Below, piece by piece: positions 8,048 to 16,564 of a DNA stretch of 42,478 nt; positions within the stretch are counted from its first letter, which is position 1, and the number at the start of each line of letters is the position of its first letter. The stretch covers positions 1-42,478 of the forward strand of contig DAOVUF010000003.1 in assembly GCA_030632725.1 (NCBI GenBank). Direction: 5' to 3'. The notes under the pieces are model-generated. The model was given only the letters and a program-made list of their open reading frames with translations. It made no database searches and was not told the origin of the DNA. The translations under genes and the position numbers were made by a program. This DNA is from QNES01 sp023143415. Its GTDB lineage: Bacteria; Pseudomonadota; Gammaproteobacteria; Beggiatoales; Beggiatoaceae.

Positions 8048-8785
8048 TTAGTGACACACAGGGCAGTTTGGATTTTTTAGCAGTTTAATCGTGTTAATTT
8101 CCATATTCAAAGCATCAAATAATAATAACTGCCCTGTCAGCGTTTTACCCACATTCATAATCAGTTTCATTGCTTCCAATGCTTGTAAACTGCCGATAAT
8201 ACCTACAATAGGTGCAAGTATTCCTGTTTGGGTACAAGTTTCCTTTAGCGCGTCTTCATTGGAATATAAACAACGATAACAAGGACTGTCAGATTGATCC
8301 TGACGAAAAACTGAAATTTGTCCTTCCATGCGTATCGCTGCCCCTGACACTAAGGGAGTTTGTGTATCGACACAAGCCTGATTAATCGCAAAACGTGTTG
8401 GTAAATTGTCAGTACAGTCTAACACAACATCGACTTGACTTATTTGTTCTGCTAAAGCATCATTATCCAATTGTTGAAGGAGCGTCATTTTGACAAGTGG
8501 GTTTAAAGCGAACAATGAATCACGCGCTGATTCAACTTTGGATTGACCAATATCATCCGTGTTATGAATAATTTGGCGTTGTAAGTTAGAGAGTTCGACA
8601 ACATCAAAATCACAGAGTAACAAATGTCCTACCCCTGCTGCCGCCAAATACATCGCCACTGGTGAGCCTAAACCGCCCAAACCAATAATCAACACGTTGG
8701 ATTTCAATAAACGTTCTTGAGCATTTATTCCTACTTGGGGTAATAGAATTTGGCGACTATAACGTAATAATTGTGCATCATCCAT
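8048..8785 (-). CDS. moeB: Molybdopterin-synthase adenylyltransferase (MoeB/ThiF family)
   Basis: This 245-residue E1-like enzyme has the nucleotide-binding glycine loop GLGGLG (35-40), the SNLQRQIIH arginine segment (about 66-74), four zinc-binding cysteines (C169, C172, C241, C244) and the loop cysteine C184 in ETCTQTG. It adenylates the C-terminus of a small sulfur carrier (MoaD or ThiS) before sulfur loading. The sequence fits MoeB, and moeA lies in the same window at 32.7 kb, but ThiF is very similar and no carrier gene is adjacent. It is divergent from ugd, 61 nt away. Confidence 0.88.
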   Translation of the reverse strand: MDDAQLLRYSRQILLPQVGINAQERLLKSNVLIIGLGGLGSPVAMYLAAAGVGHLLLCDFDVVELSNLQRQIIHNTDDIGQSKVESARDSLFALNPLVKMTLLQQLDNDALAEQISQVDVVLDCTDNLPTRFAINQACVDTQTPLVSGAAIRMEGQISVFRQDQSDSPCYRCLYSNEDALKETCTQTGILAPIVGIIGSLQALEAMKLIMNVGKTLTGQLLLFDALNMEINTIKLLKNPNCPVCH

Positions 8786-8846
8786 TAATTCTTCTCCATC
8801 ATTTTTTTATTAACAATTCATAATTCATAATTTATAATTAAAAAAT

Positions 8847-10181
8847 ATGTATATTAGCATTTTTGGTTCAGGATATGTGGGTTTAGTCACGGGTACTTGC
8901 CTGGCTGATGTGGGTAATCATGTTTTATGTGTCGATGTCGATGCAAAAAAAATTGCCCAATTACAGCAGGGTGAAGTACCTATCCATGAACCTGGTTTAG
9001 AAACCCTTTTGAAAGCAAACCTCGCCGCCGGGCGTTTGCAATTCACAACTGATGTCGCCAGGGCAGTCGCGCACGCGACGATTCAGTGCATTGCTGTCGG
9101 CACGCCACCCGATGAAGATGGCTCTGCTGATCTTCAATATGTGTTACAAGTCGCTGAAACTATCGGCAAGTACATGACAGATTATAAAGTGATTATAGAC
9201 AAATCCACTGTTCCAGTTGGTACAGCAGATAAGGTACATGAAACAGTGCAAGCGGCACTTGACGCTCGTGGAGTAGTCTGCGATTTCGACGTGGTTTCCA
9301 ATCCAGAATTTTTAAAAGAAGGGGCTGCGATTGAAGATTTTATGAAGCCTGATCGCATTATTATCGGTACTGACAAATCTCGCCCTACTGAATTAATGCA
9401 CGAACTTTACGCGCCGTTTAATCGTAATCGCGATAGGCTCATGGTTATGGATATTCGCTCGGCGGAAATGACAAAATATGCAGCCAACGCGGTGTTAGCT
9501 ACAAAAATCAGTTTTATGAATGAAATGGCTCATATCGCTGAACAGGTGGGCGCAGATATTGAACAAGTACGTCTTGGTATCGGTTCAGATCCACGGATTG
9601 GGTTCCATTTTATCTATCCTGGTGCAGGCTATGGCGGGAGTTGTTTTCCTAAAGATGTACAAGCCTTGATACGCTCCGCCAAAAAAGTGGGCGTTGATGC
9701 TCGAATATTAGAAGCGGTTGAAATCGTCAATAAATATCAGCAAACGGTTTTATTTCAAAAAATTCAACAGCATTTCCAAGATAAACTTCAAAATCGCCGC
9801 TTTGCCTTATGGGGTTTAGCCTTTAAACCCAATACAGATGATATGCGTGATGCACCCAGTCGTACATTAATGGAAGCATTATGGGCGCGAGGTGCTTCAG
9901 TACAAGCCTATGATCCGCAAGCAATGTCTGAAGCACAACGATTATATGGTTCACGCCCTGATTTACAATTATGTGACACACCAGAAGCGGCTCTCAAAGG
10001 AACAGATGCTCTGGTTATTATGACTGAATGGAAAACATTTCGCAGCCCTGATTTTGATTTTATCAAAGCCAATCTTAATCAAGCTGTGATTTTTGATGGA
10101 CGTAATCTTTATGAACCTCAAAGAATGCGCCAACGGGGTTTTACCTATTATGCGATAGGGCGCGGAGAACGATTGCTCTGA
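8847..10181 (+). CDS. ugd: UDP-glucose 6-dehydrogenase
   Basis: This 444-residue enzyme has the N-terminal NAD-binding motif GSGYVGLVTG (about 8-17), the central helix and the catalytic GGSCFPKD loop with C266. It oxidises UDP-glucose to UDP-glucuronate with two NAD+, feeding capsule, exopolysaccharide or LPS sugars. The length and all motifs are intact. There is no Shine-Dalgarno sequence before the ATG; instead the leader is made of ATTCATAATT-like repeats, as before mlaE. The genes around it are not polysaccharide genes, so it stands alone here. Confidence 0.95.
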   Translation: MYISIFGSGYVGLVTGTCLADVGNHVLCVDVDAKKIAQLQQGEVPIHEPGLETLLKANLAAGRLQFTTDVARAVAHATIQCIAVGTPPDEDGSADLQYVLQVAETIGKYMTDYKVIIDKSTVPVGTADKVHETVQAALDARGVVCDFDVVSNPEFLKEGAAIEDFMKPDRIIIGTDKSRPTELMHELYAPFNRNRDRLMVMDIRSAEMTKYAANAVLATKISFMNEMAHIAEQVGADIEQVRLGIGSDPRIGFHFIYPGAGYGGSCFPKDVQALIRSAKKVGVDARILEAVEIVNKYQQTVLFQKIQQHFQDKLQNRRFALWGLAFKPNTDDMRDAPSRTLMEALWARGASVQAYDPQAMSEAQRLYGSRPDLQLCDTPEAALKGTDALVIMTEWKTFRSPDFDFIKANLNQAVIFDGRNLYEPQRMRQRGFTYYAIGRGERLL

Positions 10182-10692
10182 ATGCGAATTATAAAGAAAT
10201 TTTGGAGTCCAACGCTTCAGCTTTGGGCATTTTTTGATTTACAAAGCTAAAGCGTTTTCGAGTCGAGGCTAACGTTTTTTCTTTAAAAAAACGTTAGCCT
10301 CGACTTGAGCCCTTAATGGTATTGACCCAGCTACCCGGCTTTGGATTCACGCACAATTCCTTTTCATAATGATAATTTTAGGATTGATGTTACTCGATCA
10401 TCAAGTTTTTCGTCTGACAATAGTAACTACAAGGATTGTATATAAAATTCGAGGTTCAAGTTTTTTAAAGAAAAACTTGAACCTCGAATGGATTAAAAAC
10501 GCTAACTAACTACAAGGATTGTATATAAAAAGGGATTAAAAACGAGCATCGATCCAATCCTTTCTTATATACAATCCTTGTAGTTATTATTTGGGGTAAC
10601 GAAAAAACTTGATGATCGAGTGTGACTCAATGGAACTGGGAGTTCTTTGTCTTTTAGTCGCTTAACATGACTTGGCTAAAGTAATGCAATAA
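10182..10692. other. Gene-free stretch with nested palindromes
   Basis: No coding region is seen. Contents: an AACGCTTCAGCTTT motif and its inverted partner (10209-10255); an H variant at 10261-10305 (arms AGTCGAGGCTAACG / CGTTAGCCTCGACT); the left copy of a direct repeat (10333-10386); and a composite of about 10425-10590 with two left arms of AACTACAAGGATTGTATATA and one right arm, carrying an H hairpin at 10447-10489. Confidence 0.75.
10333..10386 (+). repeat. Direct repeat, left copy
   Basis: ACCCGGCTTTGGATTCACGC and AATGATAATTTTAGGATT also occur at 11440-11501 in the same order and orientation, on the other side of the PD-(D/E)XK gene at 10693-11313. The right copy has small insertions. 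Confidence 0.8.
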
Positions 10693-11313
10693 TTACGACG
10701 ACAATTCAATGATGCCTACTAAAATTCTAAAAATATCTTCTACATCCTCTGGTATTGTATAATGATGCATATCTCGCGTGATATGCCTATCTTCTCTATT
10801 TAGAGTGCTGAATATCCACATTTCTCCAATTGTAACAGCACCATACAAAATATCACCCCCTTCCTCTTCATATTTATCCAATGCGATCAATTCAGCCGCT
10901 AACTGATTAAACCCTCTGTCAATATCCCCTTTCTTCGCCTCTATAACGATTAATTCCTGTTTATGGCGGATTAAGTAATCCAAATAGCCACCCAGCTTCT
11001 CATTGATTTCAATTGGATATTCTACGTTTATCTTTGAATTTGTTTCTTTTGCCAACTCAAATAAAACGGGGGCAATTAAAAATTCGCGTTTAGCCGCTTC
11101 AGAATTGAGGGATATTTTCGGCAATACTTTGTAATAATTGTTCCTTAAATTCTTTACAGATTCGACGTTGCAACTATCTGACTTTGGTATTTCAATAAGT
11201 TCTAAAGAATATGAGTACCCTAACTCAGACACGATATCTTCAATTGGATTCGGAAGATAGAAATAATCCCGAAAAGTATATTTTTTTCCCTCTTTCAATA
11301 TAGGTTGTTTCAT
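10693..11313 (-). CDS. PD-(D/E)XK nuclease-like protein, family I
   Basis: This 206-residue protein has no named function that I recognise. It shows a nuclease-fold pattern: a helix with REFLIAP (about 81-87), GGYLDYLI with the aspartate, then LIVIEAKKGD (ExK motif) and FNQLAAELIAL. It is clearly homologous to the protein at 29929-30558 (shared REFLIAP, EYPI, QEL, IEAKKGD, RGFNQLAAE and LYGAVTIGE). The proteins at 11599 and 15959 share the same core in another sequence family. No helicase or specificity partner is adjacent. It is flanked by direct repeats of 54-62 bp. Nuclease activity is inferred from motifs only. Confidence 0.75.
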   Translation of the reverse strand: MKQPILKEGKKYTFRDYFYLPNPIEDIVSELGYSYSLELIEIPKSDSCNVESVKNLRNNYYKVLPKISLNSEAAKREFLIAPVLFELAKETNSKINVEYPIEINEKLGGYLDYLIRHKQELIVIEAKKGDIDRGFNQLAAELIALDKYEEEGGDILYGAVTIGEMWIFSTLNREDRHITRDMHHYTIPEDVEDIFRILVGIIELSS

Positions 11314-11361
11314 AAGTCATTCTCTGTGAGTTGTTTTCTATTTTATCGTTCCCAAACAGAG

Positions 11362-11404
11362 TTCGAGGCTAAAGTTTTTTTAACGAAAAAACTTTAGCCT
11401 CGAA
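11362..11404. repeat. H hairpin
   Basis: The arms TTCGAGGCTAAAG / CTTTAGCCTCGAA surround TTTTTTTAACGAAAAAA. It lies in the gap of 285 nt upstream of the family I gene, next to CCCAAACAGAG, which is part of another repeat seen at 32470 and 42440. Confidence 0.88.
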
Positions 11405-11439
11405 GGGAAGGAGAGATACGAGAGATAGAACGTTCATTA

Positions 11440-11501
11440 ACCCGGCTTTGGATTCACGCAGCAATCAATTCCTTTTCATTTTGAATGATAATTTTAGGAT
11501 T
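11440..11501 (+). repeat. Direct repeat, right copy
   Basis: This is the second copy of the repeat at 10333-10386, with the same order of blocks and a few short insertions. Confidence 0.8.
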
Positions 11502-11598
11502 AAGGAAATTACACACGTATTTTGGTGTGCATCAGCCTACTTGGCTGAATGTCTGCAAATTCATATATTGCTATAGACGTTCAGAAAAAGAGTTGGAA

Positions 11599-12237
11599 TC
11601 AAACCTCTGAGGTTTTTGAGTCGATCAATTTTGCGTAACTTACTGATTTTTCGTTATTAATTTCGCTAAATACCCAATTTAACGTATCAAATACAACTTG
11701 TAATTCTCTGGTAGCCGATATTTGACTCGGATCTTTAGTAAAAACGTTATTCTCAAATTTACCAAACTCCCAAGCCTTCCCAGTCGTGACGACTCCGTAA
11801 CAAATTTTTGCACCCTTAATAGATGCTGCAACCATTTCCGCTAAGGTTTGCGCCCAACCTTCATTCCATTTCTCCTGTTTTGCCTCCATTACACAAAGAG
11901 GTGGAATAGACATGATGCCATGCTTTGTTTTTTGTGCTATCAAGTAATCCGGTTCACCTACTAAATCCTGTTCTTTATCTACATTAAAGGGGGCGCGTGA
12001 CCATACAAGGAGTTGTTTATAATTTTCTGCGACTTCATCTAACATAAGACTAATAATATGCTCGCAGATAGCAAACTCATTAATAAAATAGGCATCCTCT
12101 GTCAAGCTAACTTCTATACGGGAGAAAATATAATCAGGTATTTTTATTTCTTTTTTATCTATAAACTGTTCAGTTCTTACCTCAATATCGAATTTTTGGG
12201 TGACTTCACCAACTGATTTGAATGTGCTATATGACAT
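11599..12237 (-). CDS. PD-(D/E)XK nuclease-like protein, family II
   Basis: This 212-residue protein has a helix with NEFAICEHI, then GEPDYLI (the PD motif), CVMEAKQEKWNEGWAQ (ExK motif), LAEMVAA and a C-terminal YGVVTTGKAWEFGK..NNVFTK block. A homolog in the window is at 15959-16564. The layout resembles the N-terminal nuclease core of restriction subunits but without helicase or specificity domains. It follows the methyltransferase gene by 59 nt on the same strand and may be cotranscribed. The function is unknown; catalytic residues look intact. Confidence 0.75.
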   Translation of the reverse strand: MSYSTFKSVGEVTQKFDIEVRTEQFIDKKEIKIPDYIFSRIEVSLTEDAYFINEFAICEHIISLMLDEVAENYKQLLVWSRAPFNVDKEQDLVGEPDYLIAQKTKHGIMSIPPLCVMEAKQEKWNEGWAQTLAEMVAASIKGAKICYGVVTTGKAWEFGKFENNVFTKDPSQISATRELQVVFDTLNWVFSEINNEKSVSYAKLIDSKTSEV

Positions 12238-12296
12238 TGATAATTTCCTTTAAATAAGAAAGTGTTCGACGCATTCATCAAATTCACTTTTCAGAG

Positions 12297-12974
12297 TTAT
12301 ACACATTTTGCGACCAGCATTTCAGTGGCGCCTTTTTGAAATTCATATTTTACAGGCTTTAATGAAACATTAATCCCATTATCCGTTAATGCGGACATCA
12401 CAGGTTTTAGATGCCTTGATTGTTTATTATCAAGTGATAACAACGGATAAACTCGAACCTCAGTAGCTATACGACATAATTCTTTCAGAGATGAAATATG
12501 TTGTTCTTGATTTACATGCTCACTGTATAGAAACAAATAATGTGAGCACAATGCCAATTCAAATGCCTTATCTTTAAACGGTAATACCGGTAGTGATGCG
12601 TTTATATATCTTTCTGAGTCTTTTCCTGTTTCATAATCACTCAGGAATTTTTTCATCGCTTCCATTCTGACTTTTCCCAGTTCCTCAATACTACCGATAG
12701 AACTCCATATATAGTCATCCTCATTTATTGATACCTGCTCCATTACTTGAGGGTAAACATCATTAATTCTTGATCGTATTTGCTTGGCATTGAATTGATA
12801 TACGGGATCGACTGATACGATACGACCCCCATTTTTTGTCAGTTCCGCGTTAAAGCAAGCTGGCCCGTCACCACAACCAAGTATTGTTTTTTCAAAGTCA
12901 CTGTCAGACAACGAGAACATTTCACGGTATTCATTGAACGATCTTCCCCAGGGGACTACTTCTGATAATTCCAT
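12297..12974 (-). CDS. SAM-dependent methyltransferase-like protein
   Basis: This 225-residue protein has a class I methyltransferase motif I (ILGCGDGPA, residues 31-39) and an acidic post-motif (IVSVDPVYQF) that would bind S-adenosylmethionine. A later LPFKDKAFELALCSHYLFLY matches motif IV of small-molecule methyltransferases. It lacks the DPPY/NPPY or PCQ motifs of DNA methyltransferases. The substrate is unknown. It is upstream of the family II nuclease-like gene with a 59-nt gap. Confidence 0.75.
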   Translation of the reverse strand: MELSEVVPWGRSFNEYREMFSLSDSDFEKTILGCGDGPACFNAELTKNGGRIVSVDPVYQFNAKQIRSRINDVYPQVMEQVSINEDDYIWSSIGSIEELGKVRMEAMKKFLSDYETGKDSERYINASLPVLPFKDKAFELALCSHYLFLYSEHVNQEQHISSLKELCRIATEVRVYPLLSLDNKQSRHLKPVMSALTDNGINVSLKPVKYEFQKGATEMLVAKCV

Positions 12975-13436
12975 GATGTTCTCTTTTGTGTATATAAGTA
13001 AATACCCTAAAAGGTGTTTGACACCATTTTTGTCATATAAACATCATTTGTATAACTATTAATTCAAATTCCACTAAAACTTCATAAAAATACCAAATAA
13101 TTTCCAATAAATCAAGAATTTTTTCACCCTTTTTAATGAGTGTCATTAATCACATCATTTTAGCCTATTGAGTGAGATTAAATTATTAATGACTGGTTTT
13201 ATAATATAATATGAATTATTCAATTAGTTAATTGGTTATTACCACAAAGTTTTATGTGGTGATATAAGTTAATGCTTCAGCTTGGGCTGCTATTATACTC
13301 CAAAATGACTTATAGTGTTTCCCGATTGAATAATAGACGCTTAAACCAAGTAAGTGATTGATATTTATATGAAAGTTCATTAACCATTAACCATTCATAA
13401 TTCACCATTAACCATTAACCATTAACCATTGCTATT
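12975..13436. other. AT-rich gene-free stretch before mlaE
   Basis: No ORF of note. It contains a small hairpin (TACCACA..TGTGGTG, about 13238-13263) and ends in an array of ATTAACC/ATTCATA/ATTCACC heptamers at 13378-13430 that reaches to within 7 nt of the mlaE start codon. Promoters for the two divergent genes are expected here, but I cannot place them confidently. Confidence 0.6.
13378..13430. repeat. Heptamer repeat array (ATTAACC type)
   Basis: Consecutive 7-mers read CATTAAC, CATTAAC, CATTCAT, AATTCAC, CATTAAC and so on, in phase. Related arrays occur at about 23695-23725 and 32608-32715. This one fills the leader of mlaE where a Shine-Dalgarno sequence would be expected. Confidence 0.8.
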
Positions 13437-14555
13437 ATGGAAAAAAACGCGACTTTAAAACTCACAGAGCAATATGATACGATACGCTGTGAAGGCAATT
13501 GGACATTGGATGGTATTGAACAATTAGAACGGGAGAAATTTTCTTTACCAACCGCTTCTGCGGTGACTTTTGAGGGCAGTGCTATCCAAGCAATGGATAC
13601 AGCGGGCGCATTATTACTGTTTCGCAACCAAAAAACCTTAGAAAAAACAGGACAATCGGTTATCTTACAAGGTTTTAAAGCGCATCATGCCGACTTATTA
13701 CAAATCGTGGCAAACAATAGTCACCCACAGATTGCGCCACCAAAGCCCCCTTTTTTCTTAGAAAGGCTTGGGCGAGAAACTTGTCAACGCCTAAATCAAA
13801 TCACTGATTTTTTAGCCTTTGTCGGTGAAACCTTTATCGTATTATTACATTCAATCATTTCCCCCTCCCATATTCGTTGGAAAACCCTATTTGCTCATTT
13901 ACATTCGGATGGAGTAACAGCCTTACCTATTGTCGGCTTATTAACGTTTCTAACGGGAATCGTGCTGACTTTTCAGGGCGGTTCCCAATTAAGCACTTAT
14001 GGCGCGAATATTTTTATAGTCGATTTAGTCGGAATAACGATGCTACGTGAAATGGCACCGTTACTAACGGCGATAATTGTCGCAGGGCGTAGTGGATCGG
14101 CTTATACGGCACAAATTGGTACAATGCACCTCACGGAAGAAATTGATGCCCTTCGCACTTTGGGTATTGCCCCAATGGAATTATTAGTATTGCCCAAATT
14201 ATTAGCCCTGATGATTTTGATGCCACTATTATGTGCCTATGCTGATATTGTGGGTATTTTTGGCAGTATGATCATCGCCAGCTTATCATTTAATGTTAGC
14301 ATGGGCGATTATTTAGCTCGTTTTCCTGAATCTGTTTCTTTGACTAATTATTTAATTGGTATTGGTAAAGCCCCCGTCTTTGCAGCAGCTATTGTATTAG
14401 TCGGCTGCTATCAAGGTTTTCAAGTCAAAGAAGGCGGCGCAGATGTGGTGGGCAAACAAGTGACTATCAGCGTAGTACAATCAATTTTTCTTGTGATTGT
14501 AGTCGATGCGCTATTTTCTGTCTTATTTAGTTTATTAGGAATTGGATTGATTTAG
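13437..14555 (+). CDS. mlaE: MlaE-type lipid ABC transporter permease with N-terminal STAS domain
   Basis: This 372-residue protein has a STAS-like domain at about 1-95 (SAIQAMDTAGALLLF..), then the MlaE permease domain from about 120 with several membrane spans and the conserved REMAPLLTAIIVAGRSGSA..IGTM and LPKLLALMILMPLL segments. MlaE permeases move phospholipids or related lipids between membranes together with an MlaF ATPase and an MlaD/MCE protein. Neither partner is next door; a small membrane protein follows instead. No ribosome-binding site precedes the ATG. Confidence 0.9.
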   Translation: MEKNATLKLTEQYDTIRCEGNWTLDGIEQLEREKFSLPTASAVTFEGSAIQAMDTAGALLLFRNQKTLEKTGQSVILQGFKAHHADLLQIVANNSHPQIAPPKPPFFLERLGRETCQRLNQITDFLAFVGETFIVLLHSIISPSHIRWKTLFAHLHSDGVTALPIVGLLTFLTGIVLTFQGGSQLSTYGANIFIVDLVGITMLREMAPLLTAIIVAGRSGSAYTAQIGTMHLTEEIDALRTLGIAPMELLVLPKLLALMILMPLLCAYADIVGIFGSMIIASLSFNVSMGDYLARFPESVSLTNYLIGIGKAPVFAAAIVLVGCYQGFQVKEGGADVVGKQVTISVVQSIFLVIVVDALFSVLFSLLGIGLI

Positions 14556-14564
14556 TGAGGTGAC

Positions 14565-14834
14565 ATGGCGAAAAATGAAATACAATTAGTGAAAAACGAA
14601 AGCAAATGGTATGACTTACTTCAAATTGCTTTGTCTTTTATATTAGGGCTTTCTGGCGCATTCATCGTTTTCAAATATCTACCCGATACTGGAATGATTG
14701 GTATCATGATAGGGTGTGTTGTCGGCTGGGCACTAGCCCAAATTGTGCTTTGGTTACTTAAAAAAGTGCTTATCGTTTGGATAATAGCCGCAATTGGATA
14801 TGCCATATTTTATTACTTTGTTAATCAAGCATAG
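14565..14834 (+). CDS. Small multi-span membrane protein
   Basis: This 89-residue protein has three hydrophobic stretches (about 14-36, 42-62 and 66-86) and a short charged N-terminus. I do not recognise a family. It starts 9 nt after the MlaE stop, with GAGGTGAC as a good ribosome site, so it is likely translated with the permease and may assist it. That link rests on position only. Confidence 0.7.
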   Translation: MAKNEIQLVKNESKWYDLLQIALSFILGLSGAFIVFKYLPDTGMIGIMIGCVVGWALAQIVLWLLKKVLIVWIIAAIGYAIFYYFVNQA

Positions 14835-14861
14835 TAAGACACTTCCATTCATTGAAGACCA

Positions 14862-14903
14862 TTTGAGGCGATTTTTTTTTGAAAAAAAACGTTAGCCTCG
14901 ACT
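14862..14903. repeat. Degenerate H hairpin
   Basis: GAGGCGATTTTTTTTT on the left and GAAAAAAAACGTTAGCCTCGA on the right resemble the variant at 10261-10305, but part of the left arm is missing or replaced. Confidence 0.6.
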
Positions 14904-15017
14904 CGAATATGATTTTAAATGCCAATTGTGTTCGCTGTAAGTGGAGGTAAGAGAAAGCAGGTTGGGCGCAGAAAAAAACCTAATCCATTCCAAATTCACA
15001 TAAGGAGAAATAACTTT

Positions 15018-15344
15018 ATGAAAACCAAACCCAAATCAAAAAGAAAAGTACCCGCTGGTAGCCCTCTTTTCCCTGATAAACCGCGACTTTCTAAAGAAGA
15101 AATCGCGCGACGTAAGGCAGAAGATAACATTTTTGGTCAACGTTGCCGGGCTATTTTTGACAAAGTGGCTCCTCAATTAATGACAGATCATTATGGTTGG
15201 TCAATTCATATTGAGCCAGATAGTGGTGATTATTTTATTGATTCTGATCCAGAAGTGGCTTTCCAAAAAGCGAAGCAAAAACATCCAACTGCCATACTCT
15301 TGGAAATGTGCTTAAACGAAACAGGGGCGTGTGGGCGAATATGA
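15018..15344 (+). CDS. Small protein of unknown function, coupled to an aspartic protease-like gene
   Basis: This 108-residue protein starts at ATG 15018, behind an AAGGAGA ribosome site; an in-frame ATG at 14919 would add 33 residues but has no such site. The N-terminus is basic (KTKPKSKRKVPAGSPLFPDK), followed by a helical SKEEIARRKAEDNIF segment and a globular part with HYGWSIHIEPDSGDYFIDSDPEVAFQ. I do not recognise the fold. Its stop overlaps the next start (ATGA at 15341-15344), so both act from one transcript. Confidence 0.7.
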   Translation: MKTKPKSKRKVPAGSPLFPDKPRLSKEEIARRKAEDNIFGQRCRAIFDKVAPQLMTDHYGWSIHIEPDSGDYFIDSDPEVAFQKAKQKHPTAILLEMCLNETGACGRI

Positions 15345-15712
15345 TTGAAGGTTACTTTAACAGTCAGGGCGAACTATTTTTCGAGATGGGTTTAATGGCT
15401 ACCGATAGTTCAATCGTAACAGTGGATTCCATGCTAGACACTGGCTTTACAGATTGGTTAGCCATGAATATTCAAGATGTAGAGAGTTTAGGATGGTCTT
15501 TTATCGAAAAGCAGGAAAAGCAAACAGCCAGCGGATTTGTTCGATTTAATCTTTATGCTGGTACCGTTTTTTTTGATAATCAAGAATTCACGATTCCAGT
15601 GATTGGTGGTGATGAATTCACTCACGTTTTAATGGGATTGCAGTGGCTTAACCATCGACGGCTCATTGTTGATAGGAAAATGGACAGGCTCACATTAGAG
15701 AATGTTAATTGA
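15341..15712 (+). CDS. Retroviral-type (clan AA) aspartic protease-like protein
   Basis: Starting at ATG 15341 (overlapping the previous stop), this is a 123-residue protein. It has SMLDTGFTDWLAM near residues 30-42, which matches the D-T-G catalytic signature of single-domain retropepsin-like proteases. These enzymes work as homodimers with one Asp per chain. A later VIGGDEFTHVLMGLQWLNHRRLIVD segment fits the closing hydrophobic strand. Small proteins of this type are found in cyanobacteria and other bacteria with unknown targets. A longer in-frame start at 15308 exists but lacks a ribosome site. The upstream small protein could be a partner or substrate (inference). Confidence 0.75.
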   Translation: MIEGYFNSQGELFFEMGLMATDSSIVTVDSMLDTGFTDWLAMNIQDVESLGWSFIEKQEKQTASGFVRFNLYAGTVFFDNQEFTIPVIGGDEFTHVLMGLQWLNHRRLIVDRKMDRLTLENVN

Positions 15713-15766
15713 TTATAAGTGTTTGCTACTTCAATATTGCGTGATTGATTATAAGGAACTTCACAC

Positions 15767-15915
15767 AGGTATGCCTACACAATTCCGCATATTCAGGGGT
15801 TGTAGGGGCATTCGATGCGAAAGTTTTTCTTCAAAAATTAGTCGATATTTTAGTTTTTCTTCAAAAAACTAAAATATTGACTCGAATCCTGTGTGTTCGC
15901 CCTGGCTTAACTTGA
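15767..15915. repeat. Repeat with nested H-type hairpins
   Basis: The flanks TTGTAGGGGCA (to 15810) and ATCCTGTGTGTTCGCCCTGG (from 15886) match those of the repeat at 24460-24560. Between them lie 75 nt that begin TTCGATGCGAAAG and end CTCGA, with a second complete hairpin inside (TATTTTAG / CTAAAATA around TTTTTCTTCAAAAAA). It looks like one hairpin inserted into, or fused with, another. Confidence 0.75.
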
Positions 15916-15958
15916 ATGGCACAGTAGTTATTTTGATAATTTATAATGGAGAAAAACA

Positions 15959-16564
15959 ATGGCATTTAGCAATTTCAAAAGTATCAAGCAAGTCATTCGA
16001 CAGTATCCCCTGAAAATAAGCCCAGAAAATTTTTTGCCGGATAAGCCAATTGAGACACCAGCATGGTTTATGGAAAACCTCAATTTTTCATTGAAAACAC
16101 AAGCCGTTGATGAAAATGAGTTTTTCTTCTGCGAAAACTTTATTTTCCCATTTCTGCAACTGGCATGGAAAGCGCATCATAAAAAATTGAAACTTTGGTC
16201 TCATCAGACGCTCACTTGTGACGATGATTTGTCTGGAGAGCCTGATTACTTTGTCTCCGCTTGGCGTGATGAGGTGATTGATAAGTTGATCAATACGCCA
16301 GTTTTAGCGGTTGTTGAAGCTAAAAAGCAAGATTTTGAAAGCGGTTGGGGTCAATGTCTCGCAGAAATGATTGCTTGCCAAAAGCTAAACCAAGATGAAA
16401 AGTTGACCGTATATGGCATCGTATCAACAGGGCTGAATTGGGAATTTGGTAAACTTGAGACAAATGTTTTTACTAAACATCTCCTCCCCAATTCGATTTC
16501 TGAGCCACAAAAAATATTTGGTAATTTAGACTTTATTTTCGCTGAGTGCGAAAAACAAGTTTAA
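15959..16564 (+). CDS. PD-(D/E)XK nuclease-like protein, family II
   Basis: This 201-residue homolog of the protein at 11599-12237 shares the start (F..FKS), an ENEFFFCENFI helix, GEPDYFVS (PD motif), AVVEAKKQDFESGWGQ (ExK motif), LAEMIA and YGIVSTGLNWEFGKLETNVFTK. The putative metal-binding D and ExK residues are present. It has its own ribosome site (ATGGAGAAAAAC) and no partner gene. A nuclease role is inferred from motifs; the biological function is unknown. Confidence 0.75.
   Translation: MAFSNFKSIKQVIRQYPLKISPENFLPDKPIETPAWFMENLNFSLKTQAVDENEFFFCENFIFPFLQLAWKAHHKKLKLWSHQTLTCDDDLSGEPDYFVSAWRDEVIDKLINTPVLAVVEAKKQDFESGWGQCLAEMIACQKLNQDEKLTVYGIVSTGLNWEFGKLETNVFTKHLLPNSISEPQKIFGNLDFIFAECEKQV

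Noticed and set aside
11599..12974. Type II restriction-modification system
   Set aside because: The methyltransferase lacks DNA-methylase motifs (DPPY/NPPY or PCQ), so only a loose pairing is reported.
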